This document shows, piece by piece, positions 1-7,402 of a stretch of 38,365 nucleotides of DNA (position 1 is its first letter; each line of letters opens with the position of its first letter). This DNA comes from Oscillospiraceae bacterium (GTDB lineage Bacteria; Bacillota; Clostridia; Oscillospirales; Oscillospiraceae): the NCBI GenBank assembly GCA_017408915.1, contig JAFQTS010000013.1:1-38365 (forward strand), given 5' to 3'. Position numbers and translations under genes: made by a program. The notes under the pieces were generated by a model. It was not told the origin of the DNA. It saw only the letters and a program-made list of their open reading frames with translations, and did not search any database.

Positions 1-549
1 AACATCTGCGAGGGCCACATGGACAAGGAGCAGTATTCCTTCTGCTGGATCGTGGACTTCCCCATGTACGAGATCGGCGAGGAGAGCGGCGAGCTGGAGT
101 TCTGCCACAATCCCTTCTCCATGCCCAACGGCGGTTTGGAGATCTTGGAGAAGGCTCAGCGCGGCGAGGTGGATCCCCTCACCATCAACGCCTTCCAGTA
201 CGACTTGGTCTGTAACGGCGTGGAGCTCAGCTCCGGCGCTGTCCGTAACCACGATCCCGAGATCATGATCAAGGCCTTTGAGCTGGTGCGTCTGGGCGAG
301 GAGGACGTGAAGAAGAAGTTCCCCGCCATGTACAACGCCTTTACTTACGGCGCACCTCCCCATGCCGGTATCGCCCCCGGTGTTGACCGCATGGTCATGC
401 TGCTGGCCGGCGAGAGCTCCATCCGTGAGATCATCCCCTTCCCCATGAACAAGAACGCACAGGATATTATGATGTCCGCTCCTTCTGCCGTGGAGCAGAA
501 GCAGCTGGATGAGCTGCACATCGCCATCGTGGGCGTGGAAGAGGAATAA
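1..549 (+). CDS. aspS: Aspartyl-tRNA synthetase, C-terminal part (5' end outside window)
   Basis: The reading frame is open from base 1, so the gene begins upstream of the window; the ATG at 19 is internal. The 182 visible residues match the end of the class II catalytic domain of bacterial AspRS. They include the segment FPMYE, the tail of the insertion-containing catalytic domain and class II motif 3 ([11 protein letters not shown]), whose Arg contacts ATP, followed by the typical ending [15 protein letters not shown]. The enzyme charges tRNA-Asp with aspartate in the cytoplasm. The stop is followed after 21 nt by the alanyl-tRNA editing gene, so the two are probably co-transcribed and linked by translation quality control. 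Whether it is the discriminating or non-discriminating (Asp/Asn) form cannot be told from this fragment. Confidence 0.95.
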   Translation, partial: NICEGHMDKEQYSFCWIVDFPMYEIGEESGELEFCHNPFSMPNGGLEILEKAQRGEVDPLTINAFQYDLVCNGVELSSGAVRNHDPEIMIKAFELVRLGEEDVKKKFPAMYNAFTYGAPPHAGIAPGVDRMVMLLAGESSIREIIPFPMNKNAQDIMMSAPSAVEQKQLDELHIAIVGVEEE

Positions 550-570
550 AAGTTAGGGAGGCATTTCCCT

Positions 571-1722
571 ATGGAAACGCGTAAACTATATTATGAGGAC
601 GCCTTTCTGCGTTCTTTTGAGGCCACCGTCCTCTCCTGTGAGGAGAGCAAGGGAGGCTTCGCCGTGGTGCTGGATGCCACCGCCTTCTATCCCGAGGGCG
701 GCGGTCAGCCCTGTGACTTCGGCGTGCTGGGCGGTGCTGCGGTGAAGGATGTCCGCGAAAAGGGCGGCATCATCACCCACACTTGCGATAAGTCTTTGGC
801 GGTGGGCGACACCGTCCACGGCGAGATCGACTGGGCGCGGCGCTTCGACCATATGCAGCAGCATTCCGGCGAGCATATCGTCTCCGGTATGCTTTGCAGT
901 GCCTACCACTGCGACAATGTGGGCTTCCACATGGGCGCAGATAAGGTGGTCATCGATTATAATGCCGACATTCCTTGGGAGGGTGTGCTGGCCATCGAGG
1001 CCAAGGCCAACCAGTACCTGTGGGAGAACCACCCCTTCTGCGAGACTTGGTACGAGGGTGCGGCCTTGGAGGCGGTGGAGTACCGCTCCAAGAAGCCTTT
1101 GGAGGGCGCGGTGCGTATTACCGAGTTCCCCGATGCTGACCGTTGCGCCTGCTGCGGCACCCATGTGGCCTTAAGCGGACAGGTGGGCCTTTTGAAGTTC
1201 ATCGGTCATCAGAAGTTCCGTGATGGCGTGCGCCTTGAGCTGCTGTGCGGCAAGCGGGCGCTGGATTACCTCGCCCTCAACCAGCAGCAGAATCAAGCGG
1301 TGGCACAGGCGCTGAGCGTCAAGGTTGGTAAGACTTTTGAAGCGGTGCAGCGCGTGCAGAATGAACTGCTTAGCGTGAAGCAGGGCTATGCCGCCCTGCA
1401 GGAGCAGTCTTTTGCCGCCATCGCCGAGAAATATGACGGCTGCGGCGATACGGTGCTGTTCCACGAGAAAATGGACAGCGACAGTGTGCGCCGCCTGTGC
1501 GACATGGTGGCTGCCCGCTGCGGCGGGCGCTGCGCCGTGTTTGCAGGGGAAGATGGTGCCTATACCTACGCCGTCATCCACGCAGGGCAGGATATCCGCG
1601 ACTTTATTAAGCAGATGAACGCCGCCCTCAATGGTCGCGGCGGCGGTCGCGACGGCTTTGCCCAAGGTAGTGTCTCCTGCAGTGCAGAGGAGATCAGCCA
1701 GTATTTCGGAGGTGTGCAATGA
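571..1722 (+). CDS. AlaX-type alanyl-tRNA editing protein (long form)
   Basis: The protein has 383 residues and resembles the editing half of alanyl-tRNA synthetase without the aminoacylation domain. An N-terminal β-barrel-like part (about 1-85, with FYPEGGGQP near 39-47) is followed by the zinc-binding HxxxH motif (H98, H102 in QQHSGEHI) and the second zinc pair in CACCGTHV (C194, H198). The remaining ~170 residues, including a helical linker, fit the DHHA1-like tail of long AlaX proteins. Family members hydrolyse Ser- or Gly-tRNA-Ala in trans. The ATG at 571 follows GGGAGG with good spacing. The stop overlaps the next start in ATGA, so the VanY-like gene is translationally coupled. Function assignment is by motif; substrate specificity is inferred. 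Confidence 0.88.
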   Translation: METRKLYYEDAFLRSFEATVLSCEESKGGFAVVLDATAFYPEGGGQPCDFGVLGGAAVKDVREKGGIITHTCDKSLAVGDTVHGEIDWARRFDHMQQHSGEHIVSGMLCSAYHCDNVGFHMGADKVVIDYNADIPWEGVLAIEAKANQYLWENHPFCETWYEGAALEAVEYRSKKPLEGAVRITEFPDADRCACCGTHVALSGQVGLLKFIGHQKFRDGVRLELLCGKRALDYLALNQQQNQAVAQALSVKVGKTFEAVQRVQNELLSVKQGYAALQEQSFAAIAEKYDGCGDTVLFHEKMDSDSVRRLCDMVAARCGGRCAVFAGEDGAYTYAVIHAGQDIRDFIKQMNAALNGRGGGRDGFAQGSVSCSAEEISQYFGGVQ

Positions 1723-2591
1723 GCGGAAGAAGAGCAAATCGTCGCCGCAGCCCCCTTGTGCCCATTTTGCTGGTCTTGGTGGCGCTGGCCCTTGTGATTT
1801 GGGGCATCGTGTGGCTTGCCGGCGATGTGACCGGTCATGTGGAGCCCCCTGTGGTGGATGACCCTGTGGTGGACGATCCTGTACCTCCCGATGACGAGAT
1901 CAAGGACGACGAGGAGGAGCCGGAGGTGCCCGAGGAGCCCTATATCGACGAAAACGGCATGCTGCAGTTCTCTACGGTAGGCCGCTATGTGCAAGCCGAC
2001 AGCTATCAAGGCGGCGCAGCGCCTCCTTGGAATCTGCTGCTGGTGAACGATTGGAATCCCCTGCCTGCGGGCTATGATGATGACATCGAGTTCGTCAGCG
2101 TGGGCAGCAACAACGATGTCTTTGACAGCCGCGCCGCCGATGCCTTGATGCAGATGGTGGAGGCGGGCAGCGCTTATGATATCGCCTGTGTCAGCGGCTA
2201 TCGCAGTGCCGACACTCAGGATTATCTCTACTGGCGCAAGGTGCAGCAGTACCGCGATCAGGGCTACAGCGAATATGACGCCCAGCTCACCGGCGGTACA
2301 GTGGTGAAGCGCCCCGGCTACAGTGAGCATAACTGCGGCCTCGCCATGGACTTGGGCGGCAGCGGCAACTACTCGCTGAATACCGACTTTGAAGAGACCG
2401 AGGCCTTCGCCTGGCTCATTGAGCACTGCGCCGACTATGGCTTTATCCTCCGTTTCCCCGAGGGGAAGGAGGACATCACCGGCGTCATCTATGAGCCGTG
2501 GCACTATCGCTATGTTGGCACAGAGGCTGCCAAGTATATTATGGAAAACGACCTCTGCTTAGAGGAATATCTGGAACTGATGAAGAAATAA
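1719..2591 (+). CDS. Membrane-anchored M15 D-alanyl-D-alanine carboxypeptidase (VanY-like)
   Basis: This 290-residue protein has a positively charged N-terminus, one membrane segment (about residues 13-34), an acidic Pro/Asp/Glu-rich linker (about 42-75) and a peptidase M15B/VanY domain outside the cell. The zinc-site motifs are visible: SEHNCGLAMD (H204, D211) and EPWHYRYVG (catalytic E259, zinc ligand H262), with the substrate-pocket segment SGYRS at 159-163. Such enzymes trim the terminal D-Ala from peptidoglycan stem peptides. The absence of vanS/vanR/vanH genes argues for ordinary wall maturation rather than glycopeptide resistance. The start overlaps the AlaX gene by 4 nt. The family call is firm; the exact physiological substrate is not shown. 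Confidence 0.9.
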   Translation: MSGRRANRRRSPLVPILLVLVALALVIWGIVWLAGDVTGHVEPPVVDDPVVDDPVPPDDEIKDDEEEPEVPEEPYIDENGMLQFSTVGRYVQADSYQGGAAPPWNLLLVNDWNPLPAGYDDDIEFVSVGSNNDVFDSRAADALMQMVEAGSAYDIACVSGYRSADTQDYLYWRKVQQYRDQGYSEYDAQLTGGTVVKRPGYSEHNCGLAMDLGGSGNYSLNTDFEETEAFAWLIEHCADYGFILRFPEGKEDITGVIYEPWHYRYVGTEAAKYIMENDLCLEEYLELMKK

Positions 2592-2612
2592 AAAGAAAGA
2601 AGGAACTTAGCC

Positions 2613-3176
2613 ATGATCATCCCTGTTGAAACTTCTGCCCGTCACATCCATCTGAGCCAGGAGCACGTGGAGGCTCTCTTCGGCGCAGGTCATCAGCTGA
2701 CTCCCCGCAAGGAGCTGAGCCAGCCCGGTCAGTACGCCTGCGTGGAGCGCTGCACCATCGTCGGCCCCAAGCGTTCTCTGGAGAACGTGTCCGTTCTGGG
2801 CCCCACCCGCAGCGCCTCCCAGATCGAGCTGAGCCTGACCGACGCCCGCTCCATCGGCGTGGACGCTCCCGTCCGTGAGAGCGGCGACATCGCCGGCAGC
2901 GGCGCTTGCAAGCTGGTGGGCCCCGCCGGTGAGGTGGAGCTCAGTGAGGGCGTGCTGGTTGCCAAGGCTCACATCCATATGCAGACCCAGGAAGCCGCTG
3001 CCGCCGGTTACACCGACAAGCAGCGCGTGTCCGTGGCCTTCGGCAGCAACGGTCGCAAGATCGTGCTGGAGGACGTGGTGGTGCGTACCGGCGATAACTA
3101 CGCTCTGGCTATGCACATCGACACTGACGAGTCCAACGCCGCAGGCGGCGCCGTCAAGGAAGGCGAGATCCTGTAA
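2613..3176 (+). CDS. pduL: PduL-type phosphate acyltransferase
   Basis: The 187-residue protein belongs to the PduL (PTAC) family, which moves an acyl group between CoA and phosphate and is unrelated to Pta. It shows the two-barrel pattern with the metal-site motifs SARHIHLS (H11, H13) and AKAHIHM (H120, H122), and the conserved ending ALAMHIDTDESNAA (H168). It has no N-terminal encapsulation peptide, and no microcompartment shell or propanediol genes are nearby. A housekeeping role in acetyl-CoA to acetyl-phosphate conversion (acetate fermentation) is therefore more likely than propanediol use. It starts 21 nt after the VanY-like gene behind AGAAGGAAC and is the last gene of the operon before a strong terminator. 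Confidence 0.9.
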   Translation: MIIPVETSARHIHLSQEHVEALFGAGHQLTPRKELSQPGQYACVERCTIVGPKRSLENVSVLGPTRSASQIELSLTDARSIGVDAPVRESGDIAGSGACKLVGPAGEVELSEGVLVAKAHIHMQTQEAAAAGYTDKQRVSVAFGSNGRKIVLEDVVVRTGDNYALAMHIDTDESNAAGGAVKEGEIL

Positions 3177-3190
3177 AACAGCATAAAAAA

Positions 3191-3216
3191 GGCGAGGGAT
3201 TTTCCCTCGCCTTTTT
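3191..3216. terminator. Bidirectional intrinsic terminator between pduL and gpr
   Basis: A perfect 9-bp stem (3191-3199 with 3203-3211) and a TTT loop are flanked by A6 on the left and T5 on the right. It can end both the aspS-pduL transcript and the convergent gpr transcript. Confidence 0.92.
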
Positions 3217-3217
3217 C

Positions 3218-4072
3218 CTATCCAAGTAGCCCCGTGATATCCTCTACCGACAGTCCCCTTTGCAAAGCGAGGGAGATGCCGTAGCCGATGAGACGGCTCA
3301 ACTCCCGCACCTTGCCGTCAATGTCCCGCGGCGTGAGGAAGAGGGTCTCCTCCCGTTTTTGCGCCCCTAAATGAGCGGCCTCGATGACAGTGGGAACGCC
3401 CATGGCGATGACGGGCACGCCCAGCGATTTCTCGTTTACCGCTTTGCGGTGATTCCCCACGCCGCTGCCGGGAACGAGGCCTGTGTCTCCCAGCTGCACC
3501 GTGGCGCAGAGACGGCTGCGGTCACAGGCGGCGAGAGCGTCGATGGCGATGACGGCGGCGGGCTGCACCGAGGAAATTGCCCCCTGCAGCAGCTCCATAG
3601 TCTCCATGCCTGTCTGCGCCAGCACCCCTGTAGACAGGGCGGCAACGGGAGTAAAGCCGTGGAACTGGTGGGGCAGACGCTGCACCATGTGGCGGGTGAC
3701 GAGGAGATTCTCCAATGCCAGCGGCCCGATGGCATCGGCGGTCATGGCGCGATTGCCCAACCCCGCCACCAATACACCGCGGCGCAGGTCTGCGGGCAGA
3801 AGGGCGGCGACCTCATGGGCGATGCACCGGCAGGCACGGGGAAAGAAGCCCTCCTCGCGGCGGAAATAAGGGCGCAGGTCGATGGTGGCGTAGTGCCCCA
3901 CAGGCTTGCCGATCGCCTTACCGCTGCGGGGGTCGGTGATGTGGATGGCAGTGACGGGGAAGCCCTGCCGCCGCGATTCTTTGACAGTAACGCCATGGAG
4001 CGAAGAAAAATTTTTCTCATTTTTCAAATTTTCCATGGATTCCAGCGCCAAGTCCGTCCGCGTGATGGCCAT
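3218..4072 (-). CDS. gpr: GPR endopeptidase (germination/spore protease)
   Basis: GPR degrades small acid-soluble spore proteins during germination, so this gene marks the host as a spore former. The 284-residue protein shows the family core GLGNRAMTADAIGP (D113), the second conserved Asp in VIAIDAL (D178) and the GDTGLVPGSGVGN segment near 195-207. The sequence RTDLA at residues 5-9 matches the autoprocessing and SASP-like cleavage site of the family. The pro-segment before it is only about 7 residues, shorter than in Bacillus, and the whole protein is well below the ~370 residues of Bacillus GPR. The ATG at 4072 follows GGGAGGGG. It is divergent from rpsT, a gene pair often seen in Firmicutes. 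A weak forespore-sigma-like CACAATA lies upstream but is not convincing. Confidence 0.93.
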   Translation of the reverse strand: MAITRTDLALESMENLKNEKNFSSLHGVTVKESRRQGFPVTAIHITDPRSGKAIGKPVGHYATIDLRPYFRREEGFFPRACRCIAHEVAALLPADLRRGVLVAGLGNRAMTADAIGPLALENLLVTRHMVQRLPHQFHGFTPVAALSTGVLAQTGMETMELLQGAISSVQPAAVIAIDALAACDRSRLCATVQLGDTGLVPGSGVGNHRKAVNEKSLGVPVIAMGVPTVIEAAHLGAQKREETLFLTPRDIDGKVRELSRLIGYGISLALQRGLSVEDITGLLG

Positions 4073-4180
4073 ATCTATCCCCTCCCGCCTTAGAAAAACA
4101 CAAAATATTGTGGCTTATCCATAGGATTTCACGCAAAAATAGATTTATGCAAAAAAGTGGGGCAAATCTGAAAAAAAGGC

Positions 4181-4209
4181 TTGCATTTTTGGAATAAAGA
4201 TGCTAAAAT
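4181..4209 (+). promoter_or_regulatory. Sigma-A promoter of rpsT
   Basis: TTGCAT (4181-4186), a 17-nt spacer and TAAAAT (4204-4209). Transcription should start near 4216, about 50 nt before the rpsT start. Confidence 0.85.
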
Positions 4210-4264
4210 ACTATCCTGCGTGGATGTTTTGTCCGCCTAATGTCAATTCGAGGAGGTGTTTGGT

Positions 4265-4528
4265 TTGCCGAATATCAAGTCTGCTAAGAAGCGTGTTCTG
4301 CTGGCAGAGGCTCGCAATGCCCGTAACAAGGCTGAGAAGTCCGCACTGAAGACTGCTATCAAGAAGTTCGAGGCTGCTGCCGCTGACGGCGATCGCACCG
4401 AGGCCGAGGCTACTTATAAGGTTGCTGTGAAGGCTGTTGATAAGGCTGCTGCTAAGGGTCTGATGCACAAGAACAACGCAGCTCACAAGAAGTCTGCCCT
4501 GACTCTGAAGCTCAACAAGATCGGTTAA
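4265..4528 (+). CDS. rpsT: 30S ribosomal protein S20
   Basis: S20 binds the 5' domain of 16S rRNA and helps small-subunit assembly. The product begins PNIKSAKKR after the initiator, the standard S20 start, and is a Lys/Ala-rich helical protein of 87 residues, the usual size. The start is most likely TTG at 4265. It fits the family N-terminus and lies 6 nt after a perfect AGGAGGTG (4251-4258). A GTG at 4256 is in frame but lies within that ribosome site. A non-ATG start is common for S20 and may help keep its expression low or autoregulated. It has its own promoter and terminator, so it is a single-gene unit. Confidence 0.95.
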   Translation: MPNIKSAKKRVLLAEARNARNKAEKSALKTAIKKFEAAAADGDRTEAEATYKVAVKAVDKAAAKGLMHKNNAAHKKSALTLKLNKIG

Positions 4529-4541
4529 TAGACCACATCCA

Positions 4542-4570
4542 ACAGGTGTCCGTATGGATACCTGTTTTTT
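4542..4570 (+). terminator. Terminator of rpsT
   Basis: A 10-bp stem with one G·U pair (4542-4551 with 4556-4565), loop GTAT, then a T run. Confidence 0.88.
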
Positions 4571-4578
4571 GTTTCTGT

Positions 4579-4606
4579 GGAACCCTTTGGTTGCTTTTTC
4601 CGTCTA
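4579..4606 (+). promoter_or_regulatory. Candidate ECF-sigma promoter of lipoprotein gene 4641
   Basis: GGAACC (4579-4584), 16 nt, then CGTCTA (4601-4606). This matches the general ECF pattern GGAAC / CGTC-TCTAA and leaves a leader of about 28 nt. No good sigma-A promoter with 16-18 nt spacing is seen here. The same architecture recurs at 5387-5414. Confidence 0.6.
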
Positions 4607-4640
4607 ATAAGTGTCATATACAGTAAAGGAGGTCGCTGCC

Positions 4641-5351
4641 ATGAAGAAATTGTTTCTTTGCTTTGCGCTGGCGCTTATGCTGTTGCTGACGGCCTGCGGT
4701 GAAACGCCCGTCGGCGAGAACTGCGACACGCTGCCCGGCGGCTTTGACCCTGTGCTGCAGGTGAACGGCACCCACTATCGTTGGACGGGCATCGCCATTG
4801 AGCATCAGCGGGTGCTGCGTGGTACAGTCTATAATCCCACCCGCCTCATGCCCGACGGTTACACCGAGGTAGGCGAGATCAGCGGCGTGACGGAGGATGC
4901 GCCCACGGAGGACCTCCAATTACAGGCGGGCTTTGAGGCAACGGGCAGGGTGTTTGTCAGCGAGGAGACCCCCGAGGCAGTCTATGTGTGCATGACCACA
5001 GATTGGTTTGAGGAGTACTATATCCGCTTCATTAGCGATGCCCTGCGGAATAATGAGTGCATCACCTATCAAGGACAGCCCTACCGCTTCACACTCCTTG
5101 ACAGCACGGTGGTGAAAGAACTGCCCACCGAATGTGAACTGATCGGCAAGCTCACCTATGTGGGGGAGAATGTGGTGCCCGTCAACGACTTGGAGACCAA
5201 CCGCCGCACAGATGGATTTAGCAAGAATGTCCAAGGCCGCGAGGTCTATGGAGACTCCCAAGACAGCAGTGTTCTCTATGTCTACGAGCATCACTATTGG
5301 GCAGAGGGCGACTATCCCGCGTGGCGGGTGTGTCCCCTTTGGGAGGAATAA
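4641..5351 (+). CDS. Lipoprotein of unknown function with an internal duplication
   Basis: The ATG at 4641 lies 8 nt after AAGGAGG and opens a 236-residue lipoprotein: KK charge, hydrophobic stretch, then lipobox LTAC with lipidated C19. The mature part appears to hold two diverged copies of one β-rich module. The first runs from about residue 38 (VLQVNGTHYRWTG) through EVGEIS and TGRVFVSEE to YVCM. The second starts near 146 (ITYQGQPYRFT) and continues through LIGKLTYV and GREVYGD to YVYEHHYW. I do not recognise a named family. It sits between its own candidate ECF promoter and a terminator, so it is probably a single-gene unit responding to envelope stress. That regulation is inferred from the promoter shape only. 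Confidence 0.8.
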   Translation: MKKLFLCFALALMLLLTACGETPVGENCDTLPGGFDPVLQVNGTHYRWTGIAIEHQRVLRGTVYNPTRLMPDGYTEVGEISGVTEDAPTEDLQLQAGFEATGRVFVSEETPEAVYVCMTTDWFEEYYIRFISDALRNNECITYQGQPYRFTLLDSTVVKELPTECELIGKLTYVGENVVPVNDLETNRRTDGFSKNVQGREVYGDSQDSSVLYVYEHHYWAEGDYPAWRVCPLWEE

Positions 5352-5355
5352 ACGG

Positions 5356-5384
5356 AAAGCACCGCCTGCGGGCGGTGCTTTTTT
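5356..5384 (+). terminator. Terminator after lipoprotein gene 4641
   Basis: An 11-bp stem (5356-5366 with 5371-5381), loop TGCG, then T tract. Confidence 0.9.
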
Positions 5385-5386
5385 GC

Positions 5387-5414
5387 GGAACATTTTCCCT
5401 CTCCCCTTCGTCTT
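5387..5414 (+). promoter_or_regulatory. Candidate ECF-sigma promoter of lipoprotein gene 5446
   Basis: GGAACA (5387-5392), 16 nt, then CGTCTT (5409-5414), the same spacing and core as at 4579-4606. It starts just downstream of the preceding terminator. Confidence 0.58.
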
Positions 5415-5445
5415 ATAGACAAAGACAAAAAAGGAGGGCGAAACC

Positions 5446-6066
5446 ATGAGAAAGATATTGTGTGCAATGTTGGCGGTGCTGTGCCTTGCCGCTCTTGCAG
5501 GCTGCGGCAGCAAAACGGTGGAATCGGATGTCCCCGAGGTTTTGAAAACTGTCCCTACGTTGACGGTGCATTGCGGCGAGAACAGCACCGAAGGGTTGCA
5601 GGGCACCCATGAGTGGTGGTACGCTAACGGGGACGGCACCCAGACCAGCTTTATTGCCGATAGCCTGCACCCCCTGCAGTGCAAGGAGTATATGACCCCC
5701 TTGACCATCCAGCCCTCCCCCTATTCGGCGCATCTACCTCAGGCGCGGCTGGAGTTCTCCGTTGTGCCCGATAAGGTCAGTGCCCGCAGTTGGAGCGTTG
5801 ACGCTTTCTGCAGTGAGGGTGAGCCTGTGGACGATGGGCACTATGAGGTGCTGGTGTATACCCTTGAGCCCGAGGGCGGTACAGAGGATGTGCGGCAGTT
5901 CTACATGGAGCTGCCCTACGGCGGCTATGTCTATGAAGTGACCGCTGTGTGGGAGAGCTACGAGCATTTCGGCGGCGAGGTGAGCTATAGCTTCTATACG
6001 GAAGCACCCATGCTCCGCTGCACGGAGGATTTATGCGGGTATCCGTTGGTGGAGGAAATGGGATAA
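5446..6066 (+). CDS. Lipoprotein of unknown function
   Basis: A 206-residue lipoprotein. The ATG at 5446 follows AAGGAGGGCG; the N-terminus MRKILC leads a hydrophobic stretch ending in lipobox LAGC (C20). The mature domain is rich in aromatic residues and acidic loops (THEWWYANGDGTQ near 50-62, FYMELPYGGYVYEV near 152-165), suggesting a secreted β-sandwich. No catalytic motif is visible and I do not recognise the family. A candidate ECF-type promoter with the same layout as that of the preceding lipoprotein lies upstream. The two genes may belong to one envelope regulon although each is a separate transcription unit. No strong terminator follows, so transcription may continue into the next lipoprotein gene. 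Confidence 0.8.
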   Translation: MRKILCAMLAVLCLAALAGCGSKTVESDVPEVLKTVPTLTVHCGENSTEGLQGTHEWWYANGDGTQTSFIADSLHPLQCKEYMTPLTIQPSPYSAHLPQARLEFSVVPDKVSARSWSVDAFCSEGEPVDDGHYEVLVYTLEPEGGTEDVRQFYMELPYGGYVYEVTAVWESYEHFGGEVSYSFYTEAPMLRCTEDLCGYPLVEEMG

Positions 6067-6128
6067 AACTCCCCTTTTACCTTTTGGACTGGTATATTTT
6101 GCACCATTACATTAAGGAGAAAATCTAT

Positions 6129-6842
6129 ATGAAAAGAATCATCATTTTATTCCTGCTCCTATCATTGATTCTCTGCGGATGCAATCCGAAAACGCAGCAG
6201 CCTGTTCAGCCTAATGACCAACCCTTGGAAGAGCCTACCCAGGAACTTGTTCAGAAAAAGATTCTACTGGAGCTACAGCAGTTTGATTTGGAAGAGGCAT
6301 CATATGAAGGAGAGGAAGCGGAAACAGAAGAGATTTCTGTTCTGTTGGAAAAGCTGTCTTTGCCGGAAACAGAACTGAAGCCTTACGAAAACGATGATTT
6401 CTTGACCCCTATTACCGCAGCTTTGGAAGATGAGTTGGGGTTAATTTTAGATGAAGGATGGAAGTTTTATATCCACTATTATACGCCGGAACAGGATGTG
6501 GGTCTCTTGTTTATGACCTATTGGGTGGACGATATCATTGCCACAAACAGGGCTGTTACAATTCCGATTGAAAACGGCAATGTTCATACCATCATCTACT
6601 CCTATTTGGATAAGCGTTTGGATGAACAGAGTCTGTTGGAGAAATACAAGCAATTTCAAGATATCTATGAACAGGAGCGTGTGAATGTTCTCGGTGAGGG
6701 TTTTGAAATTGCCGGCGAGTCGACACAGTTCTCCTACAACTTTCGCACCAACTTATTAAAATATACTTACAACATTTTCTACCGGCACATTGAGACCGGA
6801 GTTATTGATAACAGTTATGGTACGGAAATGGTGATTGAATAG
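6129..6842 (+). CDS. Lipoprotein of unknown function, AT-richer than its surroundings
   Basis: The ATG at 6129 follows AAGGAGA by 8 nt. The 237-residue product has a KR charge, a hydrophobic stretch and lipobox LCGC (C18), then a Gln/Pro-rich linker (about 20-45) and an acidic N-terminal mature region rich in Glu and Leu. The rest alternates β-like stretches (WKFYIHYY, VGLLFMTYWVDD) and helices. No known domain is recognised. Codon use and base composition are clearly AT-richer than in the flanking housekeeping genes, as in the next lipoprotein, which suggests later acquisition of this pair. An upstream in-frame extension exists but overlaps the previous gene and lacks a ribosome site. Confidence 0.78.
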   Translation: MKRIIILFLLLSLILCGCNPKTQQPVQPNDQPLEEPTQELVQKKILLELQQFDLEEASYEGEEAETEEISVLLEKLSLPETELKPYENDDFLTPITAALEDELGLILDEGWKFYIHYYTPEQDVGLLFMTYWVDDIIATNRAVTIPIENGNVHTIIYSYLDKRLDEQSLLEKYKQFQDIYEQERVNVLGEGFEIAGESTQFSYNFRTNLLKYTYNIFYRHIETGVIDNSYGTEMVIE

Positions 6843-6877
6843 ATTGATACAAAAAACTTCGACAAATTCACCAAATA

Positions 6878-6906
6878 TTGAAAAAGACCCTAAGTCATGG
6901 TAAAAT
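6878..6906 (+). promoter_or_regulatory. Sigma-A promoter of lipoprotein gene 6936
   Basis: TTGAAA (6878-6883), 17-nt spacer, TAAAAT (6901-6906), about 30 nt before the start codon. Confidence 0.75.
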
Positions 6907-6935
6907 GGCAAAAACGCAAACAGGAGGATCAGCGG

Positions 6936-7343
6936 ATGAAGAGAAAAATTTGCTTACTGCTTTTGATGCTCGTTGCAGTTTCTGTGACTGTTTGTGGCTG
7001 CAATGAGCCTGTTGTTCATATTACTTTGTCGGATGGCACTTATGAATTCGCGGACAATAACGGTGCGGCGCGAATAGAGTTTGATCTTTGGGATAAAACG
7101 AAATCCAAGGTTGGCAGCTTTTGCTATACTGCGGGCACGGCACAAGTGATAGAAGGGCCTATTGAGATCGAGAAGGGATATGTCATTGGGACTTCTGAAG
7201 GCGATAATGCAAAGTATACCTTTGAGATAACAGACGAGAACACAATTACTTTTGTGCTTAAGAAATCCTCTGCGCTGTACATGGCAGACGGTGTGACCCC
7301 CATTGCAGATGGGACGAAATTTGTTTACGCCGCCGAAAGATAA
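6936..7343 (+). CDS. Small lipoprotein of unknown function
   Basis: A 135-residue lipoprotein starting at the ATG 8 nt after AGGAGG. Residues 1-22 form a signal with KRK charge and lipobox VCGC (C22). The mature part of about 113 residues looks like a small β-barrel: a strand pattern VVHITLSDGTYEF, then IEGPIEIEKGYVIG, then KYTFEITDENTITFVLKK, with a final TKFVY. This resembles ligand-binding or inhibitor-type lipoproteins, but no family is recognised. It has its own sigma-A promoter and is AT-richer than its neighbours. No clear terminator separates it from the glyS promoter, which begins 24 nt downstream. Confidence 0.78.
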   Translation: MKRKICLLLLMLVAVSVTVCGCNEPVVHITLSDGTYEFADNNGAARIEFDLWDKTKSKVGSFCYTAGTAQVIEGPIEIEKGYVIGTSEGDNAKYTFEITDENTITFVLKKSSALYMADGVTPIADGTKFVYAAER

Positions 7344-7367
7344 AAAAGCGAGCAAAACAATCCCCTC

Positions 7368-7396
7368 TTGACGGGTCGTGAAAAAGATGGTATTCT
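7368..7396 (+). promoter_or_regulatory. Sigma-A promoter of the T-box/glyS unit
   Basis: TTGACG (7368-7373), 17-nt spacer, TATTCT (7391-7396). The transcript should start near 7403. Confidence 0.85.
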
Positions 7397-7402
7397 AATC
7401 AA

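Noticed and set aside
1719..2591. Glycopeptide resistance gene vanY
   Set aside because: Only the M15 domain is shared; no other van genes are nearby, so a general wall carboxypeptidase is the safer call.
4073..4140. Forespore sigma promoter for gpr
   Set aside because: A CACAATA-like -10 exists on the minus strand, but the matching -35 is poor; not listed as a feature.
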